A stretch of 64,000 nucleotides of DNA, taken from Bradyrhizobium sp. CCBAU 51627 (GTDB lineage Bacteria > Pseudomonadota > Alphaproteobacteria > Rhizobiales > Xanthobacteraceae). Made by a program: the position numbers and the translations under genes. Under the pieces are notes generated by a model, which saw only the letters and a list, made by a program, of their open reading frames with translations, made no database searches and was not told the origin of the DNA. This document shows, in pieces, positions 6,968 through 15,597 of this stretch. Numbering within the stretch: position 1 is the stretch's first letter; each line of letters opens with the position of its first letter. The DNA lies in assembly GCF_028128765.1 (NCBI RefSeq), contig NZ_LBJG01000024.1, positions 124,001 through 188,000 of the forward strand, in the 5' to 3' direction.

Positions 6968-8884
6968 TCACTCCGGAAGACCCGCCTTGCGCAACCCCTC
7001 GGCGATGCGCTGAAACTCGGCAAGAAAAACGACGTTATCGGACCACGCAGACCCATCCTGCAACCAAAGGGCAACGGTGTAATTGGGCCTGAGCCGACGA
7101 AGCTCGGCGACGGCGGCGTGAGCTTCACGCTCATGTCCCGTCAATGCGTTAGCGGCGGCGAGATCTGCATAGGCAATCCAAAAGGGATTGACCGCGGTGG
7201 AGCGGCTGCACCAGTCGATCGCTTCATCATATTGAGCGAGATGGCTGTGCGCATGGCAGACGTAGAAGTACCACGTGCTTAGGAGCGGATCGCGGGGGCT
7301 GAGCTGGATCGCCATTTGGAGAGGTGCGAACGCCTCCGCGGAGCGGCCGACGCGTATCTTGGCAGCGCCTAGCGCGCCATGAGCCGGCGCGAGACTGGGA
7401 TTTATCGCAATTGCCGCCATGTACTCGCCGACCGCAGTGTCGAGATTCCTGCCCTTCGCTCGTTGAATCTCGCCCTTTACAAAATGTGCCATTGCGTCAC
7501 TGGGAAACTGGGACAGCACCTGATCCACCGCACTCTCTGCGCGCCGCAGCTTTTCGGCGGGGGCATCAGTCCAACGATAGTTCGCTTCTATCGCCAGCGT
7601 ATCTGCCAAACCCACGAGGGCCTTGGGGTAGGCCGGGTCGATCTGCAGTGCATGTTCGAAGAGGGCACGCGACTGGGCCAACTGTTGACGCGAATAGGGC
7701 CGATTAAGCATGGCCCAGCCCTGCATTGTAAGATCGACCGCGTCAGGGTTGTTGGGCCGTGCAACCTCGGCATCGCGGCTTTCGTGGTTGGTCAGTTCGA
7801 GATCAAGACGCCGCGCCAGTCCACCCGTTATGACATCTTGAAGCTGCAACGATTTGGACCACTCACCGTCGACGCCCTCCGACCAGATCTGTGCGCCGGT
7901 CCGCGCATCAATCAGCCGGGCATTGATCCGAACAATTGATTGCGTTCTGCGCAAGCTCCCGTCGAGGATATAGCGCACGCCGAGTTCTCGGCGAATGCGC
8001 TTGAGGTCAACATTCTTGTAGGCACGGGCTGTGCTCGGTGCGATCACAAAGCTATCCTCAATGCGTGAGAGATCCGCGCTTAGATCGTCGGCAACACCTT
8101 CCGCAAAGTATTCTTGCTCGGGTTCGTTGCTCAAATTCGTGAAAGGCAGTACGACGATCGAGAGCCGATGGTTCAACAGCTGCGGCTCGTTCCAACGGAT
8201 GTACCAATAACCCAGACCACTACCCATCATGAGCAGGAGAAAGGCCATCTTTAGGCCCATCCGATTTCGTCGCACTCGACCCAGCGACCTCAGACCAAAC
8301 GAGAAGCGACTAATAATATTCAAGAACGAAGCGGTCGACGGTGTATCGGAGAGCTGCGGAGCATAGGCTCGGACTGGGAGAGCGATATTCTTGAGGTTCT
8401 GCTCGCCGAGATCCGCGAACTCAATCCCGACCTTGCCTCGGACTTGATCGTAGGCGGCGGAAGATATGCAGATACTGCCAGGCTCTGAGATGCCCTCAAG
8501 CCGCGCCGCAACATTCACGCCGTCGCCAAATATGTCATTCGGCTCGACAATTACGTCGCCGATGTTAATCCCCGCACGGAAGGCAATGCGGCTTGCTTCC
8601 GGATCATCGCATGTAAGTTCCTTGACGCGGTTCTGGAATTGTATCGCAGCTCGAACGGCTTCGACCGCACTCGGAAATTCAGCCAGGAATCCGTCGCCGG
8701 TGTTCTTGACAATACGGCCTCCGTGTTCGGCAATTGCCGGGGCGACGGCATCCGCCAGGAGTGCAGTCAGTTTGGCATGTGTAACCTCTTCGTCATCGTG
8801 CATGAGCCGCGAATAGCCGGCCACATCCGCGGCCAATATCGCCGATAGCCTGCGCTCCACTCGGGCGGCGCGCTCATGCACCAT
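6968..8884 (-). CDS. class III adenylate/guanylate cyclase with TPR domain
   Basis: A 638 aa protein. Residues 10-175 form a class III cyclase domain with metal-binding Asp20 (ILAADVAGYSRLM) and Asp64 (NTGDGFLAEF), and the strand-loop FGDGVNVAARLEG. A single transmembrane helix lies at about 211-229. It is followed by a TolB-N-like segment (PFTNLSNEPEQEYFAEG) and tetratricopeptide repeats to the end. This architecture is abundant in Bradyrhizobium; it probably makes cAMP in the cytosol. The ATG at 8884 was preferred because GGAG lies about eight bases upstream; earlier in-frame ATGs at 8908 and 9016 lack a ribosome site. The signal sensed by the TPR region is unknown. Confidence 0.88.
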   Translation of the reverse strand: MVHERAARVERRLSAILAADVAGYSRLMHDDEEVTHAKLTALLADAVAPAIAEHGGRIVKNTGDGFLAEFPSAVEAVRAAIQFQNRVKELTCDDPEASRIAFRAGINIGDVIVEPNDIFGDGVNVAARLEGISEPGSICISSAAYDQVRGKVGIEFADLGEQNLKNIALPVRAYAPQLSDTPSTASFLNIISRFSFGLRSLGRVRRNRMGLKMAFLLLMMGSGLGYWYIRWNEPQLLNHRLSIVVLPFTNLSNEPEQEYFAEGVADDLSADLSRIEDSFVIAPSTARAYKNVDLKRIRRELGVRYILDGSLRRTQSIVRINARLIDARTGAQIWSEGVDGEWSKSLQLQDVITGGLARRLDLELTNHESRDAEVARPNNPDAVDLTMQGWAMLNRPYSRQQLAQSRALFEHALQIDPAYPKALVGLADTLAIEANYRWTDAPAEKLRRAESAVDQVLSQFPSDAMAHFVKGEIQRAKGRNLDTAVGEYMAAIAINPSLAPAHGALGAAKIRVGRSAEAFAPLQMAIQLSPRDPLLSTWYFYVCHAHSHLAQYDEAIDWCSRSTAVNPFWIAYADLAAANALTGHEREAHAAVAELRRLRPNYTVALWLQDGSAWSDNVVFLAEFQRIAEGLRKAGLPE

Positions 8885-9159
8885 GGCTAGTACTCCAACC
8901 TGGCTCATTTGTACTGTACGATGGATCACAGCGCAGAGCCAATCGTGCATCCATTCAGGTCTGCTGCCGGTCGTCGCGAAGCGAAACGTCAGCTTAGATG
9001 ACCGACCGTTAGCCACGACCTTTGAGAATGCCCATGTCGCCGATTGGCCCTCAGCTGCGCCTGTAACGTCGGTGCAATTTCAGTACGGTTTGAAGATGTA
9101 CGAAGTCGTCTGGGGGCGTGCCGGCGAAACCTTTGCCCAGCACCCAAATCGACTTCGAT

Positions 9160-9225
9160 CCGCACCACCAGCTCGACGGCCTGGCGCTTGTACTCTTCGG
9201 TAAACGACCGACGTTGACGTTCCAT
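9160..9225 (-). pseudogene. IS3-type transposase OrfA remnant
   Basis: The first 20 or so codons from 9225 read MERQRRSFTEEYKRQAVELV, a recognisable N-terminus of IS3-family OrfA proteins. After that the frame loses similarity and no helix-turn-helix follows. The rest of the element is missing, so this is a short scar of an insertion sequence. Confidence 0.55.
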
Positions 9226-9313
9226 TCGACACCTCCGGGCTCATTGAGCCTGCTACAGGTGTCCACTCATTCGGAGGAGGTTCAGGTTCGGCGCGGGCCC
9301 AGACCCGAGTGCC

Positions 9314-9400
9314 GTGAGGTGGGCAAAGGCGCAGCGCGCCCCCACGATCTCCTGTGCAATCGATAGAATTGGTGGGCACGCTTCGCTTTGCCCACCTTAC
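9314..9400. repeat. palindromic repeat family C
   Basis: The left arm GGTGGGCAAAGGCGCAGCGC and the right arm GGTGGGCACGCTTCGCTTTG plus CCCACCTTAC form an imperfect inverted repeat around the centre CTCCTGTGCAATCGATAGAA. The motif of GTGGGCAAAGCG facing CGCTTTGCCCAC recurs in rhizobial genomes as an intergenic palindrome. Only this copy is in the window, just after korB ends. Confidence 0.7.
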
Positions 9401-9406
9401 GGATTC

Positions 9407-10462
9407 TCACCGCAAACTGGCGTTGATCCTGTCCAGCACGGCCGAGCCCGGACACAGCGTATCCGCTTCCAGCGTGTTGAGCGGCGTCTCGACCGTGTTG
9501 AGATGGGCGTGCAGGTCTTCCGCGTCGGGATCGACGTACAGGAGCCCGGTGACGATCTGGCCCTTGGCAGCGTGCCTGGCGAGGAAGGTCTGGGCGCCCA
9601 GCCGGTCATGCGGATCGTAATCGGCGTCGATCTTGCGCAGCGCGATCTTGCTGCCGTCGTGCTGCTCGACGACCTGCACCGTGCCTGGCGCGTAGTCCAC
9701 CGCGATCGGATCGCGGCCGACCAGCACGTCGAGCCGGTTCACCGCGTCGTTGTGCTCGCGGACATAGTCGAAGCTCTTGGTCGAACCGGCGTGGTTGTTG
9801 AAGGCGATGCAGGGGCTGATGACGTCGATGAAGGACGCGCCCTTGTGGCGGATCGCGGCCGCGATCAGCGGCACCAGCTGGGTCTTGTCGCCGGAGAACG
9901 AGCGCGCCACGAAGGTGGCGCCAAGCTGCAGCGCGATCGCGACGAGGTCGATCGCGTTGTCGGTGTTGGTCACGCCCTTCTTGCTCTTCGAGCCGCGATC
10001 GGCGGTCGCCGAGAACTGGCCCTTGGTCAGGCCATAGACGCCGTTGTTCTCGACGATATAGGTCATGTTGACGCCGCGCCGGATCGAATGCGCGAACTGG
10101 CCGAAGCCGATCGAGGCGGAATCGCCGTCGCCGGAGACGCCGAGATAGATCAGATCGCGGTTGGCGAGATTGGCGCCTGTCAGCACTGACGGCATGCGGC
10201 CATGCACGGAGTTGAAGCCGTGCGAATTGCCGAGGAAATAGTCCGGCGTCTTCGACGAGCAGCCGATGCCCGAGATTTTCGCCACCCGGTGCGGCTCGAT
10301 CGACAGCTCGAAGCAGGCCTCGATGATCGAGGCCGTGATCGAGTCATGGCCGCAGCCGGCGCACAGCGTCGAGATCTTGCCCTCGTAGTCGCGATGCGTG
10401 TAGCCGAGATCGTTCTTCTTCAGACCCGGATGATGGAACTTCGGTTTGGCGATGTAGGTCAT
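9407..10462 (-). CDS. korB: 2-oxoacid:acceptor oxidoreductase, beta subunit
   Basis: A 351 aa subunit that binds thiamine diphosphate and a 4Fe-4S cluster. Cluster ligands are visible as Cys34 and Cys37 (LCAGCGHD) and Cys68 (GIGCSS), with a later one near VISPCIAF. The ThDP motif begins GDGD at 111 and runs to NNGVYGLTKGQ. With KorA it oxidatively decarboxylates a 2-oxoacid, most likely 2-oxoglutarate, to the acyl-CoA. The start overlaps the korA stop by four bases (ATGA). Substrate specificity between 2-oxoglutarate and other 2-oxoacids is not certain from sequence alone. Confidence 0.92.
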   Translation of the reverse strand: MTYIAKPKFHHPGLKKNDLGYTHRDYEGKISTLCAGCGHDSITASIIEACFELSIEPHRVAKISGIGCSSKTPDYFLGNSHGFNSVHGRMPSVLTGANLANRDLIYLGVSGDGDSASIGFGQFAHSIRRGVNMTYIVENNGVYGLTKGQFSATADRGSKSKKGVTNTDNAIDLVAIALQLGATFVARSFSGDKTQLVPLIAAAIRHKGASFIDVISPCIAFNNHAGSTKSFDYVREHNDAVNRLDVLVGRDPIAVDYAPGTVQVVEQHDGSKIALRKIDADYDPHDRLGAQTFLARHAAKGQIVTGLLYVDPDAEDLHAHLNTVETPLNTLEADTLCPGSAVLDRINASLR

Positions 10463-12306
10463 GATACGGCCTTCCGGAGCGGGGTCACCTTGAGCTGATC
10501 CTGGTGGTCGCCGATGGCTTTTGCGATGAAGCGGGCGGTGATGGGAGTGCCGTCATAATGCACGATCGGCACGAGGCGGACCGGATCGATGCCGTTCTCG
10601 TTGACGACGAGCTGCCGGAGCTGGCTGTCGCGGTTCTGCTCGACCACGTAGACGAAGTCGTGCTCGGCGAGGAAGCTCGCCACGCTCGAGTGGAACGGGA
10701 AGGCGCGAATGCGCAGGCGATCAAGCTGATGCCCGCGCGCCTCCAATAGTCCGATCGCCTCGTCCATCGCCGGTGAGGTCGAGCCGAAATAGATCACGCC
10801 ATATTTGGTCGGCCGTTCCGCATTGGCCTGGAGCGGCCGCGGCACGAGGTCCTGCGCGGTCTCGAACTTGCGCACCAGCCGCTGCATGTTGTCGGCATAA
10901 ACAGTGCCTTCCTCGGAGTAGCGGGCATAACGGTCACGCGAGGTGCCGCGGGTGAAATAGGAGCCCTTGGTCGGATGCGTGCCGGGATAGGTGCGGTAGG
11001 GGATGCCGTCGCCATCGACGTCGAGATAGCGGCCGAAGTCGCGCCCCTCTTCCAGCATCTCCGCGGTCATCACCTTGCCGCGGTCGTATTGCCTTGCGTC
11101 GTCCCATTTCAGGGGCCGGCAGAGCCGGTGGTTCATGCCGATGTCGAGATCGAGCATCAGGAAGATCGTGGTCTGCAGCCGCTCGGCGAGGTCGAAGGCG
11201 GCCGCCGCGAACTCGAACGCCTCGGCGGGATCTTCCGGGAACAGCAGCACATGCTTGGTGTCGCCATGCGAAGCATAGGCGCAGGCGATGATGTCGCATT
11301 GCTGGGTGCGCGTCGGCATGCCCGTGGAGGGACCGGCGCGCTGGATGTTCATGATCACGGCCGGGATCTCGGCGAAGTAGGAGAGGCCGATGAACTCCGT
11401 CATCAGCGAGATGCCGGGGCCTGAGGTCGCGGTGAAGGCGCGCGCGCCGTTCCAGGAGGCGCCAATGACGATGCCGATGGAGGCCAGCTCGTCCTCGCCC
11501 TGGACGATGGCATACTTTGCCTTCCCGGTCTCGGGATCGTGCCGGTACTTCTTGCAATGGGCGGTGAAGGCTTCCGCCACCGAGGAGGACGGCGTGATCG
11601 GATACCAGGCGCATACGGTCGCGCCGCCATAGACGGCGCCGAGCGCGGCGGCGCTGTTGCCCTCGATGAAGATGCGGTCGCCGACCTTGTCGGATTTCTT
11701 CACCTGGAGACCAATCGGGCATTTCAAATTCTGCAGCGCCCAGTCGCGGCCCAGATGCAGCGCGTGGACGTTGGAGGAGAGCAGCTTTTCCTTGCCCTTG
11801 TACTGCTCGCCGATCAGCTGCTCGATCAGCTTCGGATCCATATCGAGCAGCGCCGAGAGTGCGCCGAGATAGATGATGTTCTTGAACAGCTGGCGCTGTC
11901 GCGGATCGGTGTAGGTCGAGTTGGTGATGGCGGTGAGCGGCACGCCGATCACGGTGATGTCGTCGCGGAATTTGGTCGACGGCATCGGCTTGGTCGAATC
12001 GTAGAACAGATAGCCGCCGGGTTCGATGCCGGCGACGTCCTTGTCCCAGGTCTGCGGGTTCATCGCCACCATCATGTCGACGCCGCCGCGGGCGCCGAGA
12101 TGGCCGGCTTCGGTCACGCGCACCTCGTACCAGGTCGGAAGGCCCTGGATGTTTGAGGGGAAGATGTTGCGAGGGCTCACCGGCACGCCATGACGCAGGA
12201 TCGCGCGCGCGAACATCTCGTTGGCGCTGGCCGAGCCCGAGCCGTTGACGTTGGCGAAGCGGACGACGAAGTCGTTTACGCTGCTGATCGGCTTTTTGTC
12301 GGACAT
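10459..12306 (-). CDS. korA: 2-oxoacid:acceptor oxidoreductase, fused gamma-alpha subunit
   Basis: A 615 aa protein combining the gamma-type domain (about residues 1-190, starting near RFANVNGSGSASANEMFARA) with the alpha domain. The alpha domain includes the pyrimidine-binding stretch GEDELASIGIVIGASWNGAR and TSGPGISLMTEFIGLS. This fusion is typical of the two-subunit KorAB type. The start at 12306 lies 31 bases inside the end of the upstream FAD/Fe-S gene, and the stop overlaps korB, so the three genes are tightly coupled. The complex transfers electrons from CoA-dependent 2-oxoacid oxidation to ferredoxin or, with the third subunit, probably to NAD(P). Confidence 0.92.
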   Translation of the reverse strand: MSDKKPISSVNDFVVRFANVNGSGSASANEMFARAILRHGVPVSPRNIFPSNIQGLPTWYEVRVTEAGHLGARGGVDMMVAMNPQTWDKDVAGIEPGGYLFYDSTKPMPSTKFRDDITVIGVPLTAITNSTYTDPRQRQLFKNIIYLGALSALLDMDPKLIEQLIGEQYKGKEKLLSSNVHALHLGRDWALQNLKCPIGLQVKKSDKVGDRIFIEGNSAAALGAVYGGATVCAWYPITPSSSVAEAFTAHCKKYRHDPETGKAKYAIVQGEDELASIGIVIGASWNGARAFTATSGPGISLMTEFIGLSYFAEIPAVIMNIQRAGPSTGMPTRTQQCDIIACAYASHGDTKHVLLFPEDPAEAFEFAAAAFDLAERLQTTIFLMLDLDIGMNHRLCRPLKWDDARQYDRGKVMTAEMLEEGRDFGRYLDVDGDGIPYRTYPGTHPTKGSYFTRGTSRDRYARYSEEGTVYADNMQRLVRKFETAQDLVPRPLQANAERPTKYGVIYFGSTSPAMDEAIGLLEARGHQLDRLRIRAFPFHSSVASFLAEHDFVYVVEQNRDSQLRQLVVNENGIDPVRLVPIVHYDGTPITARFIAKAIGDHQDQLKVTPLRKAVS

Positions 12307-14075
12307 GTCGAACCTGCGTGGGTCATCTCGATGAAATATTTCTGCATGTCCCAGGCGCCGGTGGGACAACGCTCGGCGCACAGCCCGCAATGCAGGCAGA
12401 CGTCCTCGTCCTTGACCATGACGCGCCCGGTCTTGAGATCGGAGGAGACGTAGAGATCCTGGTCCGGATGGGCCGAGGGCGCCTTCAGGCGATGGCGCAG
12501 ATCATCTTCCTCGCCATTGGCAGTGAAGGTGATGCAATCCATCGGGCAGATGTCGGCGCAGGCATCGCACTCGATGCAGAGCGAGGTCGAGAATACGGTT
12601 TGGACGTCGCAATTCAGGCAGCGATGCGCTTCGCCGAGCGCGAGCTTGACGTCGTAGCCGAGCTCGACCTCGGTCTTGATGTCCTTCAGCGCGACCACCT
12701 TGTCGCGATGCGGCACCTTGAAGCGCTTGTCGATGGAGATGTCGTTGTCATAGCTCCATTCGTGGATGCCCATCTTCTGCGAGGAGACCTGCACATCGGG
12801 CAGCGGCCGCTCGGTGATGTCCTCGCCCGACAGCATCTTGTGGATCGACAGCGCGGCGTCATGGCCGTGCGCCACCGCCCAGATGATGTTCTTGGGACCG
12901 AACGCGGCATCGCCGCCGAAGTATACTTTCGGGTTGGTCGAGACGAAAGTCTTCGGATCGACCTTCGGCATATGCCATTTGTCGAACTCGATGCCGCAAT
13001 CCTGCTCGATCCAGGGGAAGGCGTTCTCCTGGCCGACCGCGACCAGCACGTCGTCGCAGGGAATGGTCTGATCGGGATCGCCCGAAGGCACCAGATTGCG
13101 GCGGCCCTTGGCGTCGTATTCGGCCTTGACGTGCTGGAAGGTGACGCCGATCAGCTTGCCGGCGACATGCTTGAATGCCACCGGCACCATGTAGTTGAGG
13201 ATCGGGATGTCCTCGTGGATTGCGTCCTCCTTCTCCCAGGGCGAGGCCTTCATCTCCTCGAAGCCGGAACGCACGACCACCGTGACCTTCTCGCCGCCCA
13301 GACGGCGCGCGGTGCGGCAGCAATCCATCGCGGTGTTGCCGCCGCCGAGCACGATGACGCGCTTGCCGATCTTGTCGGTGTGGCCGAAGGACACCGAGGA
13401 GAGCCAATCGATGCCGATATGAATGTTGGCGGCAGCCTCTTTGCGGCCGGGAATGTCGAGCTCGCGGCCGCGCGGTGCGCCGGAGCCGACGAAGATCGCA
13501 TCGTATTTCTCCGCGAGCAGCGCCTTCATGCTCTCGATGCGATGACCGCCCTTGAAGTCGACGCCGAGACCCAGGATGTAGCCGGTCTCTTCGTCGATGA
13601 CGGAATTGGGCAGGCGGAATTTCGGGATCTGCGTCCGCATCATGCCGCCGGCTTCGGGATCGCCGTCGAACACGGTGCAGTGATAGCCGAGCGGGGCGAG
13701 ATCGCGCGCCACCGTCAGGGAGGCCGGACCGCCGCCGACGAATGCGACGCGCTTGCCGTTCCTCGGCGTTGGCTTCGGCAGGCGCTGCTTGATGTCGTCC
13801 TTGAAGTCGGCGGCGACGCGCTTGAGGCGGCAGATCGCAACCGGCGTTTCCTCGACGCGTCCGCGGCGACAGGCCGGTTCGCACGGACGATCGCAGGTGC
13901 GTCCCAGGATTCCGGGAAACACGTTTGATTTCCAATTGATCATGTAGGCGTCGCTGTAGCGGCCTTGTGCGATCAGTCGGATGTATTCGGGAACCGGGGT
14001 GTGCGCAGGACAGGCCCACTGGCAATCGACCACTTTGTGAAAGTAGTCGGGGGCCGCGATATCGGTCGGTTTCAT
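12276..14075 (-). CDS. GltD-like NAD(P)H/FAD oxidoreductase with ferredoxin domains, partner of KorAB
   Basis: A 599 aa iron-sulfur flavoprotein. The N-terminus carries a GltD-type 4Fe-4S module (VVDCQWACPAHTPVPEY, then GRTCDRPCEPACRRG). Next come the FAD-binding GGGPASLTVARDL and a second nucleotide site VIVLGGGNTAMDCCRTARR. The C-terminal 120 residues hold two ferredoxin-like clusters (CIECDACADICPMDC and CLHCGLCAERCPTGA). It overlaps korA by 31 bases. Three-subunit 2-oxoglutarate:NADP+ oxidoreductases with a subunit of this kind are described from aromatic-degrading Azoarcus. By analogy this subunit links KorAB to NAD(P)(H). The direction of electron flow here is an inference. Confidence 0.87.
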   Translation of the reverse strand: MKPTDIAAPDYFHKVVDCQWACPAHTPVPEYIRLIAQGRYSDAYMINWKSNVFPGILGRTCDRPCEPACRRGRVEETPVAICRLKRVAADFKDDIKQRLPKPTPRNGKRVAFVGGGPASLTVARDLAPLGYHCTVFDGDPEAGGMMRTQIPKFRLPNSVIDEETGYILGLGVDFKGGHRIESMKALLAEKYDAIFVGSGAPRGRELDIPGRKEAAANIHIGIDWLSSVSFGHTDKIGKRVIVLGGGNTAMDCCRTARRLGGEKVTVVVRSGFEEMKASPWEKEDAIHEDIPILNYMVPVAFKHVAGKLIGVTFQHVKAEYDAKGRRNLVPSGDPDQTIPCDDVLVAVGQENAFPWIEQDCGIEFDKWHMPKVDPKTFVSTNPKVYFGGDAAFGPKNIIWAVAHGHDAALSIHKMLSGEDITERPLPDVQVSSQKMGIHEWSYDNDISIDKRFKVPHRDKVVALKDIKTEVELGYDVKLALGEAHRCLNCDVQTVFSTSLCIECDACADICPMDCITFTANGEEDDLRHRLKAPSAHPDQDLYVSSDLKTGRVMVKDEDVCLHCGLCAERCPTGAWDMQKYFIEMTHAGSTCPTKSRSAA

Positions 14076-14293
14076 TCCTACCCTCGTCCGCGCAGGCTCA
14101 AAGACCCGGCGGCCTCTTCTTGAGCTTGGCGGACGCTTAATGTGCGCCGATCTGGTTTCTGAATGACGTCATCAGGTTAGCTTATTAGAACCATCCCGGA
14201 GTACAACGGCAAATTTGCGCGCATCCCCTCTTTCATGGGAGCCAAGCGCGCACGGCATTAATAGCCGCGATCAATCATTGCGGCAGTGCAGCA

Positions 14294-14320
14294 TCATGCA
14301 TTGCGAGGAGCCCGTGCGAC
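14294..14320. repeat. half arm of palindromic repeat family A
   Basis: The stretch CATTGCGAGGAGCCCGTGCG resembles the left arm of family A copy 2 (CATTGCGAGGAGCTCTTGCG). No matching right arm is nearby, so this is a single broken arm lying at the end of a degraded coding remnant. Confidence 0.45.
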
Positions 14321-14576
14321 GGCGATGCCGCGGGACCGGTGAAGCGTTCTGCGATCGCGGTCGAGACGGCGCTGACCCTTGTGCCGTCGATCAGCACGAA
14401 CCAGTCGCGTGCGCCTTCTTTGCGCACTGCCGGAATTTCAGGCGTCGCACCCGGCAATTCCGGCTCGCTTTCGAGCAGGTGCATCGAGATGATGCCTTCG
14501 CGATCTCGGTCGAATACAGGCAGAGATTGAAGTCCGCTTCATCTGAAGCGTCGATGTTCACCGACGTCAGCAGCAT
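14299..14576 (-). pseudogene. frameshifted coding remnant, possibly DUF4286/EthD-like
   Basis: Two adjoining minus-strand frames look like pieces of one decayed gene. The first begins MLLTSVNIDASDEADFN at 14576. After a frame change near 14500 the second reads GIISMHLLESEPELPG and later GARDWFVLIDGTRVSAV. From memory, both pieces resemble the ends of small rhizobial dimeric alpha/beta-barrel proteins (DUF4286 type, about 220 aa), with the middle deleted. The 3' end runs into a broken repeat arm. The 14076-14610 gap holds no intact gene that I can support. Confidence 0.4.
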
Positions 14577-14610
14577 GCCTTTCCCGGCGAGCGGTATTTC
14601 TTGTGACCTC

Positions 14611-15597
14611 TTATCGCCCGATCTTCGACGCGAGGTCGGCGATCGACTTCATCACCGCATCCCGTACGCCGGCGTCATAGAGCGAATGCCCGGCTTCTTC
14701 CACGATCCTGACCTCGGAACCCGACCAAACTTTCGCGAGCGCGTGGGATGTCTCGGGAGGGCACAGCAGATCGTAGCGGCCTTGCACGATAATGCCGGGA
14801 ATGCCGGCGAGCTGCCCCGCGTTTTGCAGCAACTGGTCTTCGCTCATGAAGGAATTGTTGGCGAAATAATGCGCCTCCATAAACGGCGTCGCCGGCAGCG
14901 TGCGCCAAACATTCAGCGACGCGAGGTCGAGGCGTGTCTTGGCCGCCTTATGCTCCGACAGAGCGCGCTCCGTGTCGTGCCAGGCGCGCGAGGCGGGGCC
15001 GTGGACGGCGGGATCGGCATCGAGGATGCGGCGATAATAGGCCTCCACCGGTCGCGCCCGCTCCTCCGGCGGCAGCACGCTCAGAAAATCCTCGTGCAGC
15101 GCCGGGTAGAATTGCGCCAGGCGCGTGGTGAAGGCGGTCTCGACCTCGGCTCGCGTGCCCAGAAAGGTCGCTCGCAGCGCGATAGCGGAGACGCGCTCGG
15201 GATGCGCCTCTGCATAAGCCAGCGCCAGTGTCGCGCCCCAGGAGCCGCCGACCACCATCCAGCGGTCGAAGCCGTACTTTTCGCGGATTGTCTCCATGTC
15301 CGCGACCAGGTGCGCCGTCGTGTTGTGCGCGCGCGAGCCCTTGGGCCGGCTGCGGCCGCAGCCGCGCTGGTCGAACAGCACCGCGTGCATGCGCTCGGGG
15401 TCGAACAGCCGGCGATGATCGGGCTGGCAGCCGCTGCCGGGCCCGCCATGCAGGTAGATCGCGGGGATCCCGTCGGCGCGGCCGACGCTCTCGACATAGA
15501 GCTCATGGCCGTCGCCGACATCGAGCATGTCGGAGGTCAGCGGCGCAAAGGGATCGGCGCGCCTCGCCGCTGTCCCAGCCTCGGCGTCAGGCCCCAT
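14611..15597 (-). CDS. proline iminopeptidase-like alpha/beta hydrolase overlapping pqqE
   Basis: A 328 aa protein of the prolyl aminopeptidase family (S33). Visible features are the oxyanion loop YLHGGPGSGCQPDHRR, the nucleophile elbow GGSWGATLALAYAEAHP, the acid in GRYDLLCPPE and the catalytic histidine in EEAGHSLYD. It has no signal peptide and should be cytosolic. Such enzymes remove N-terminal proline from peptides. The ATG at 15597 lies 11 bases inside the 3' end of pqqE, so it is the last gene of the pqq operon. No pqqF/G protease gene is in the window, so a role in trimming cross-linked PqqA is possible but unproven. Confidence 0.88.
   Translation of the reverse strand: MGPDAEAGTAARRADPFAPLTSDMLDVGDGHELYVESVGRADGIPAIYLHGGPGSGCQPDHRRLFDPERMHAVLFDQRGCGRSRPKGSRAHNTTAHLVADMETIREKYGFDRWMVVGGSWGATLALAYAEAHPERVSAIALRATFLGTRAEVETAFTTRLAQFYPALHEDFLSVLPPEERARPVEAYYRRILDADPAVHGPASRAWHDTERALSEHKAAKTRLDLASLNVWRTLPATPFMEAHYFANNSFMSEDQLLQNAGQLAGIPGIIVQGRYDLLCPPETSHALAKVWSGSEVRIVEEAGHSLYDAGVRDAVMKSIADLASKIGR

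Noticed and set aside
12318..13928. 536-codon plus-strand open frame
   Set aside because: It is antisense to the FAD/Fe-S oxidoreductase gene, whose cluster and nucleotide motifs are unmistakable on the other strand.
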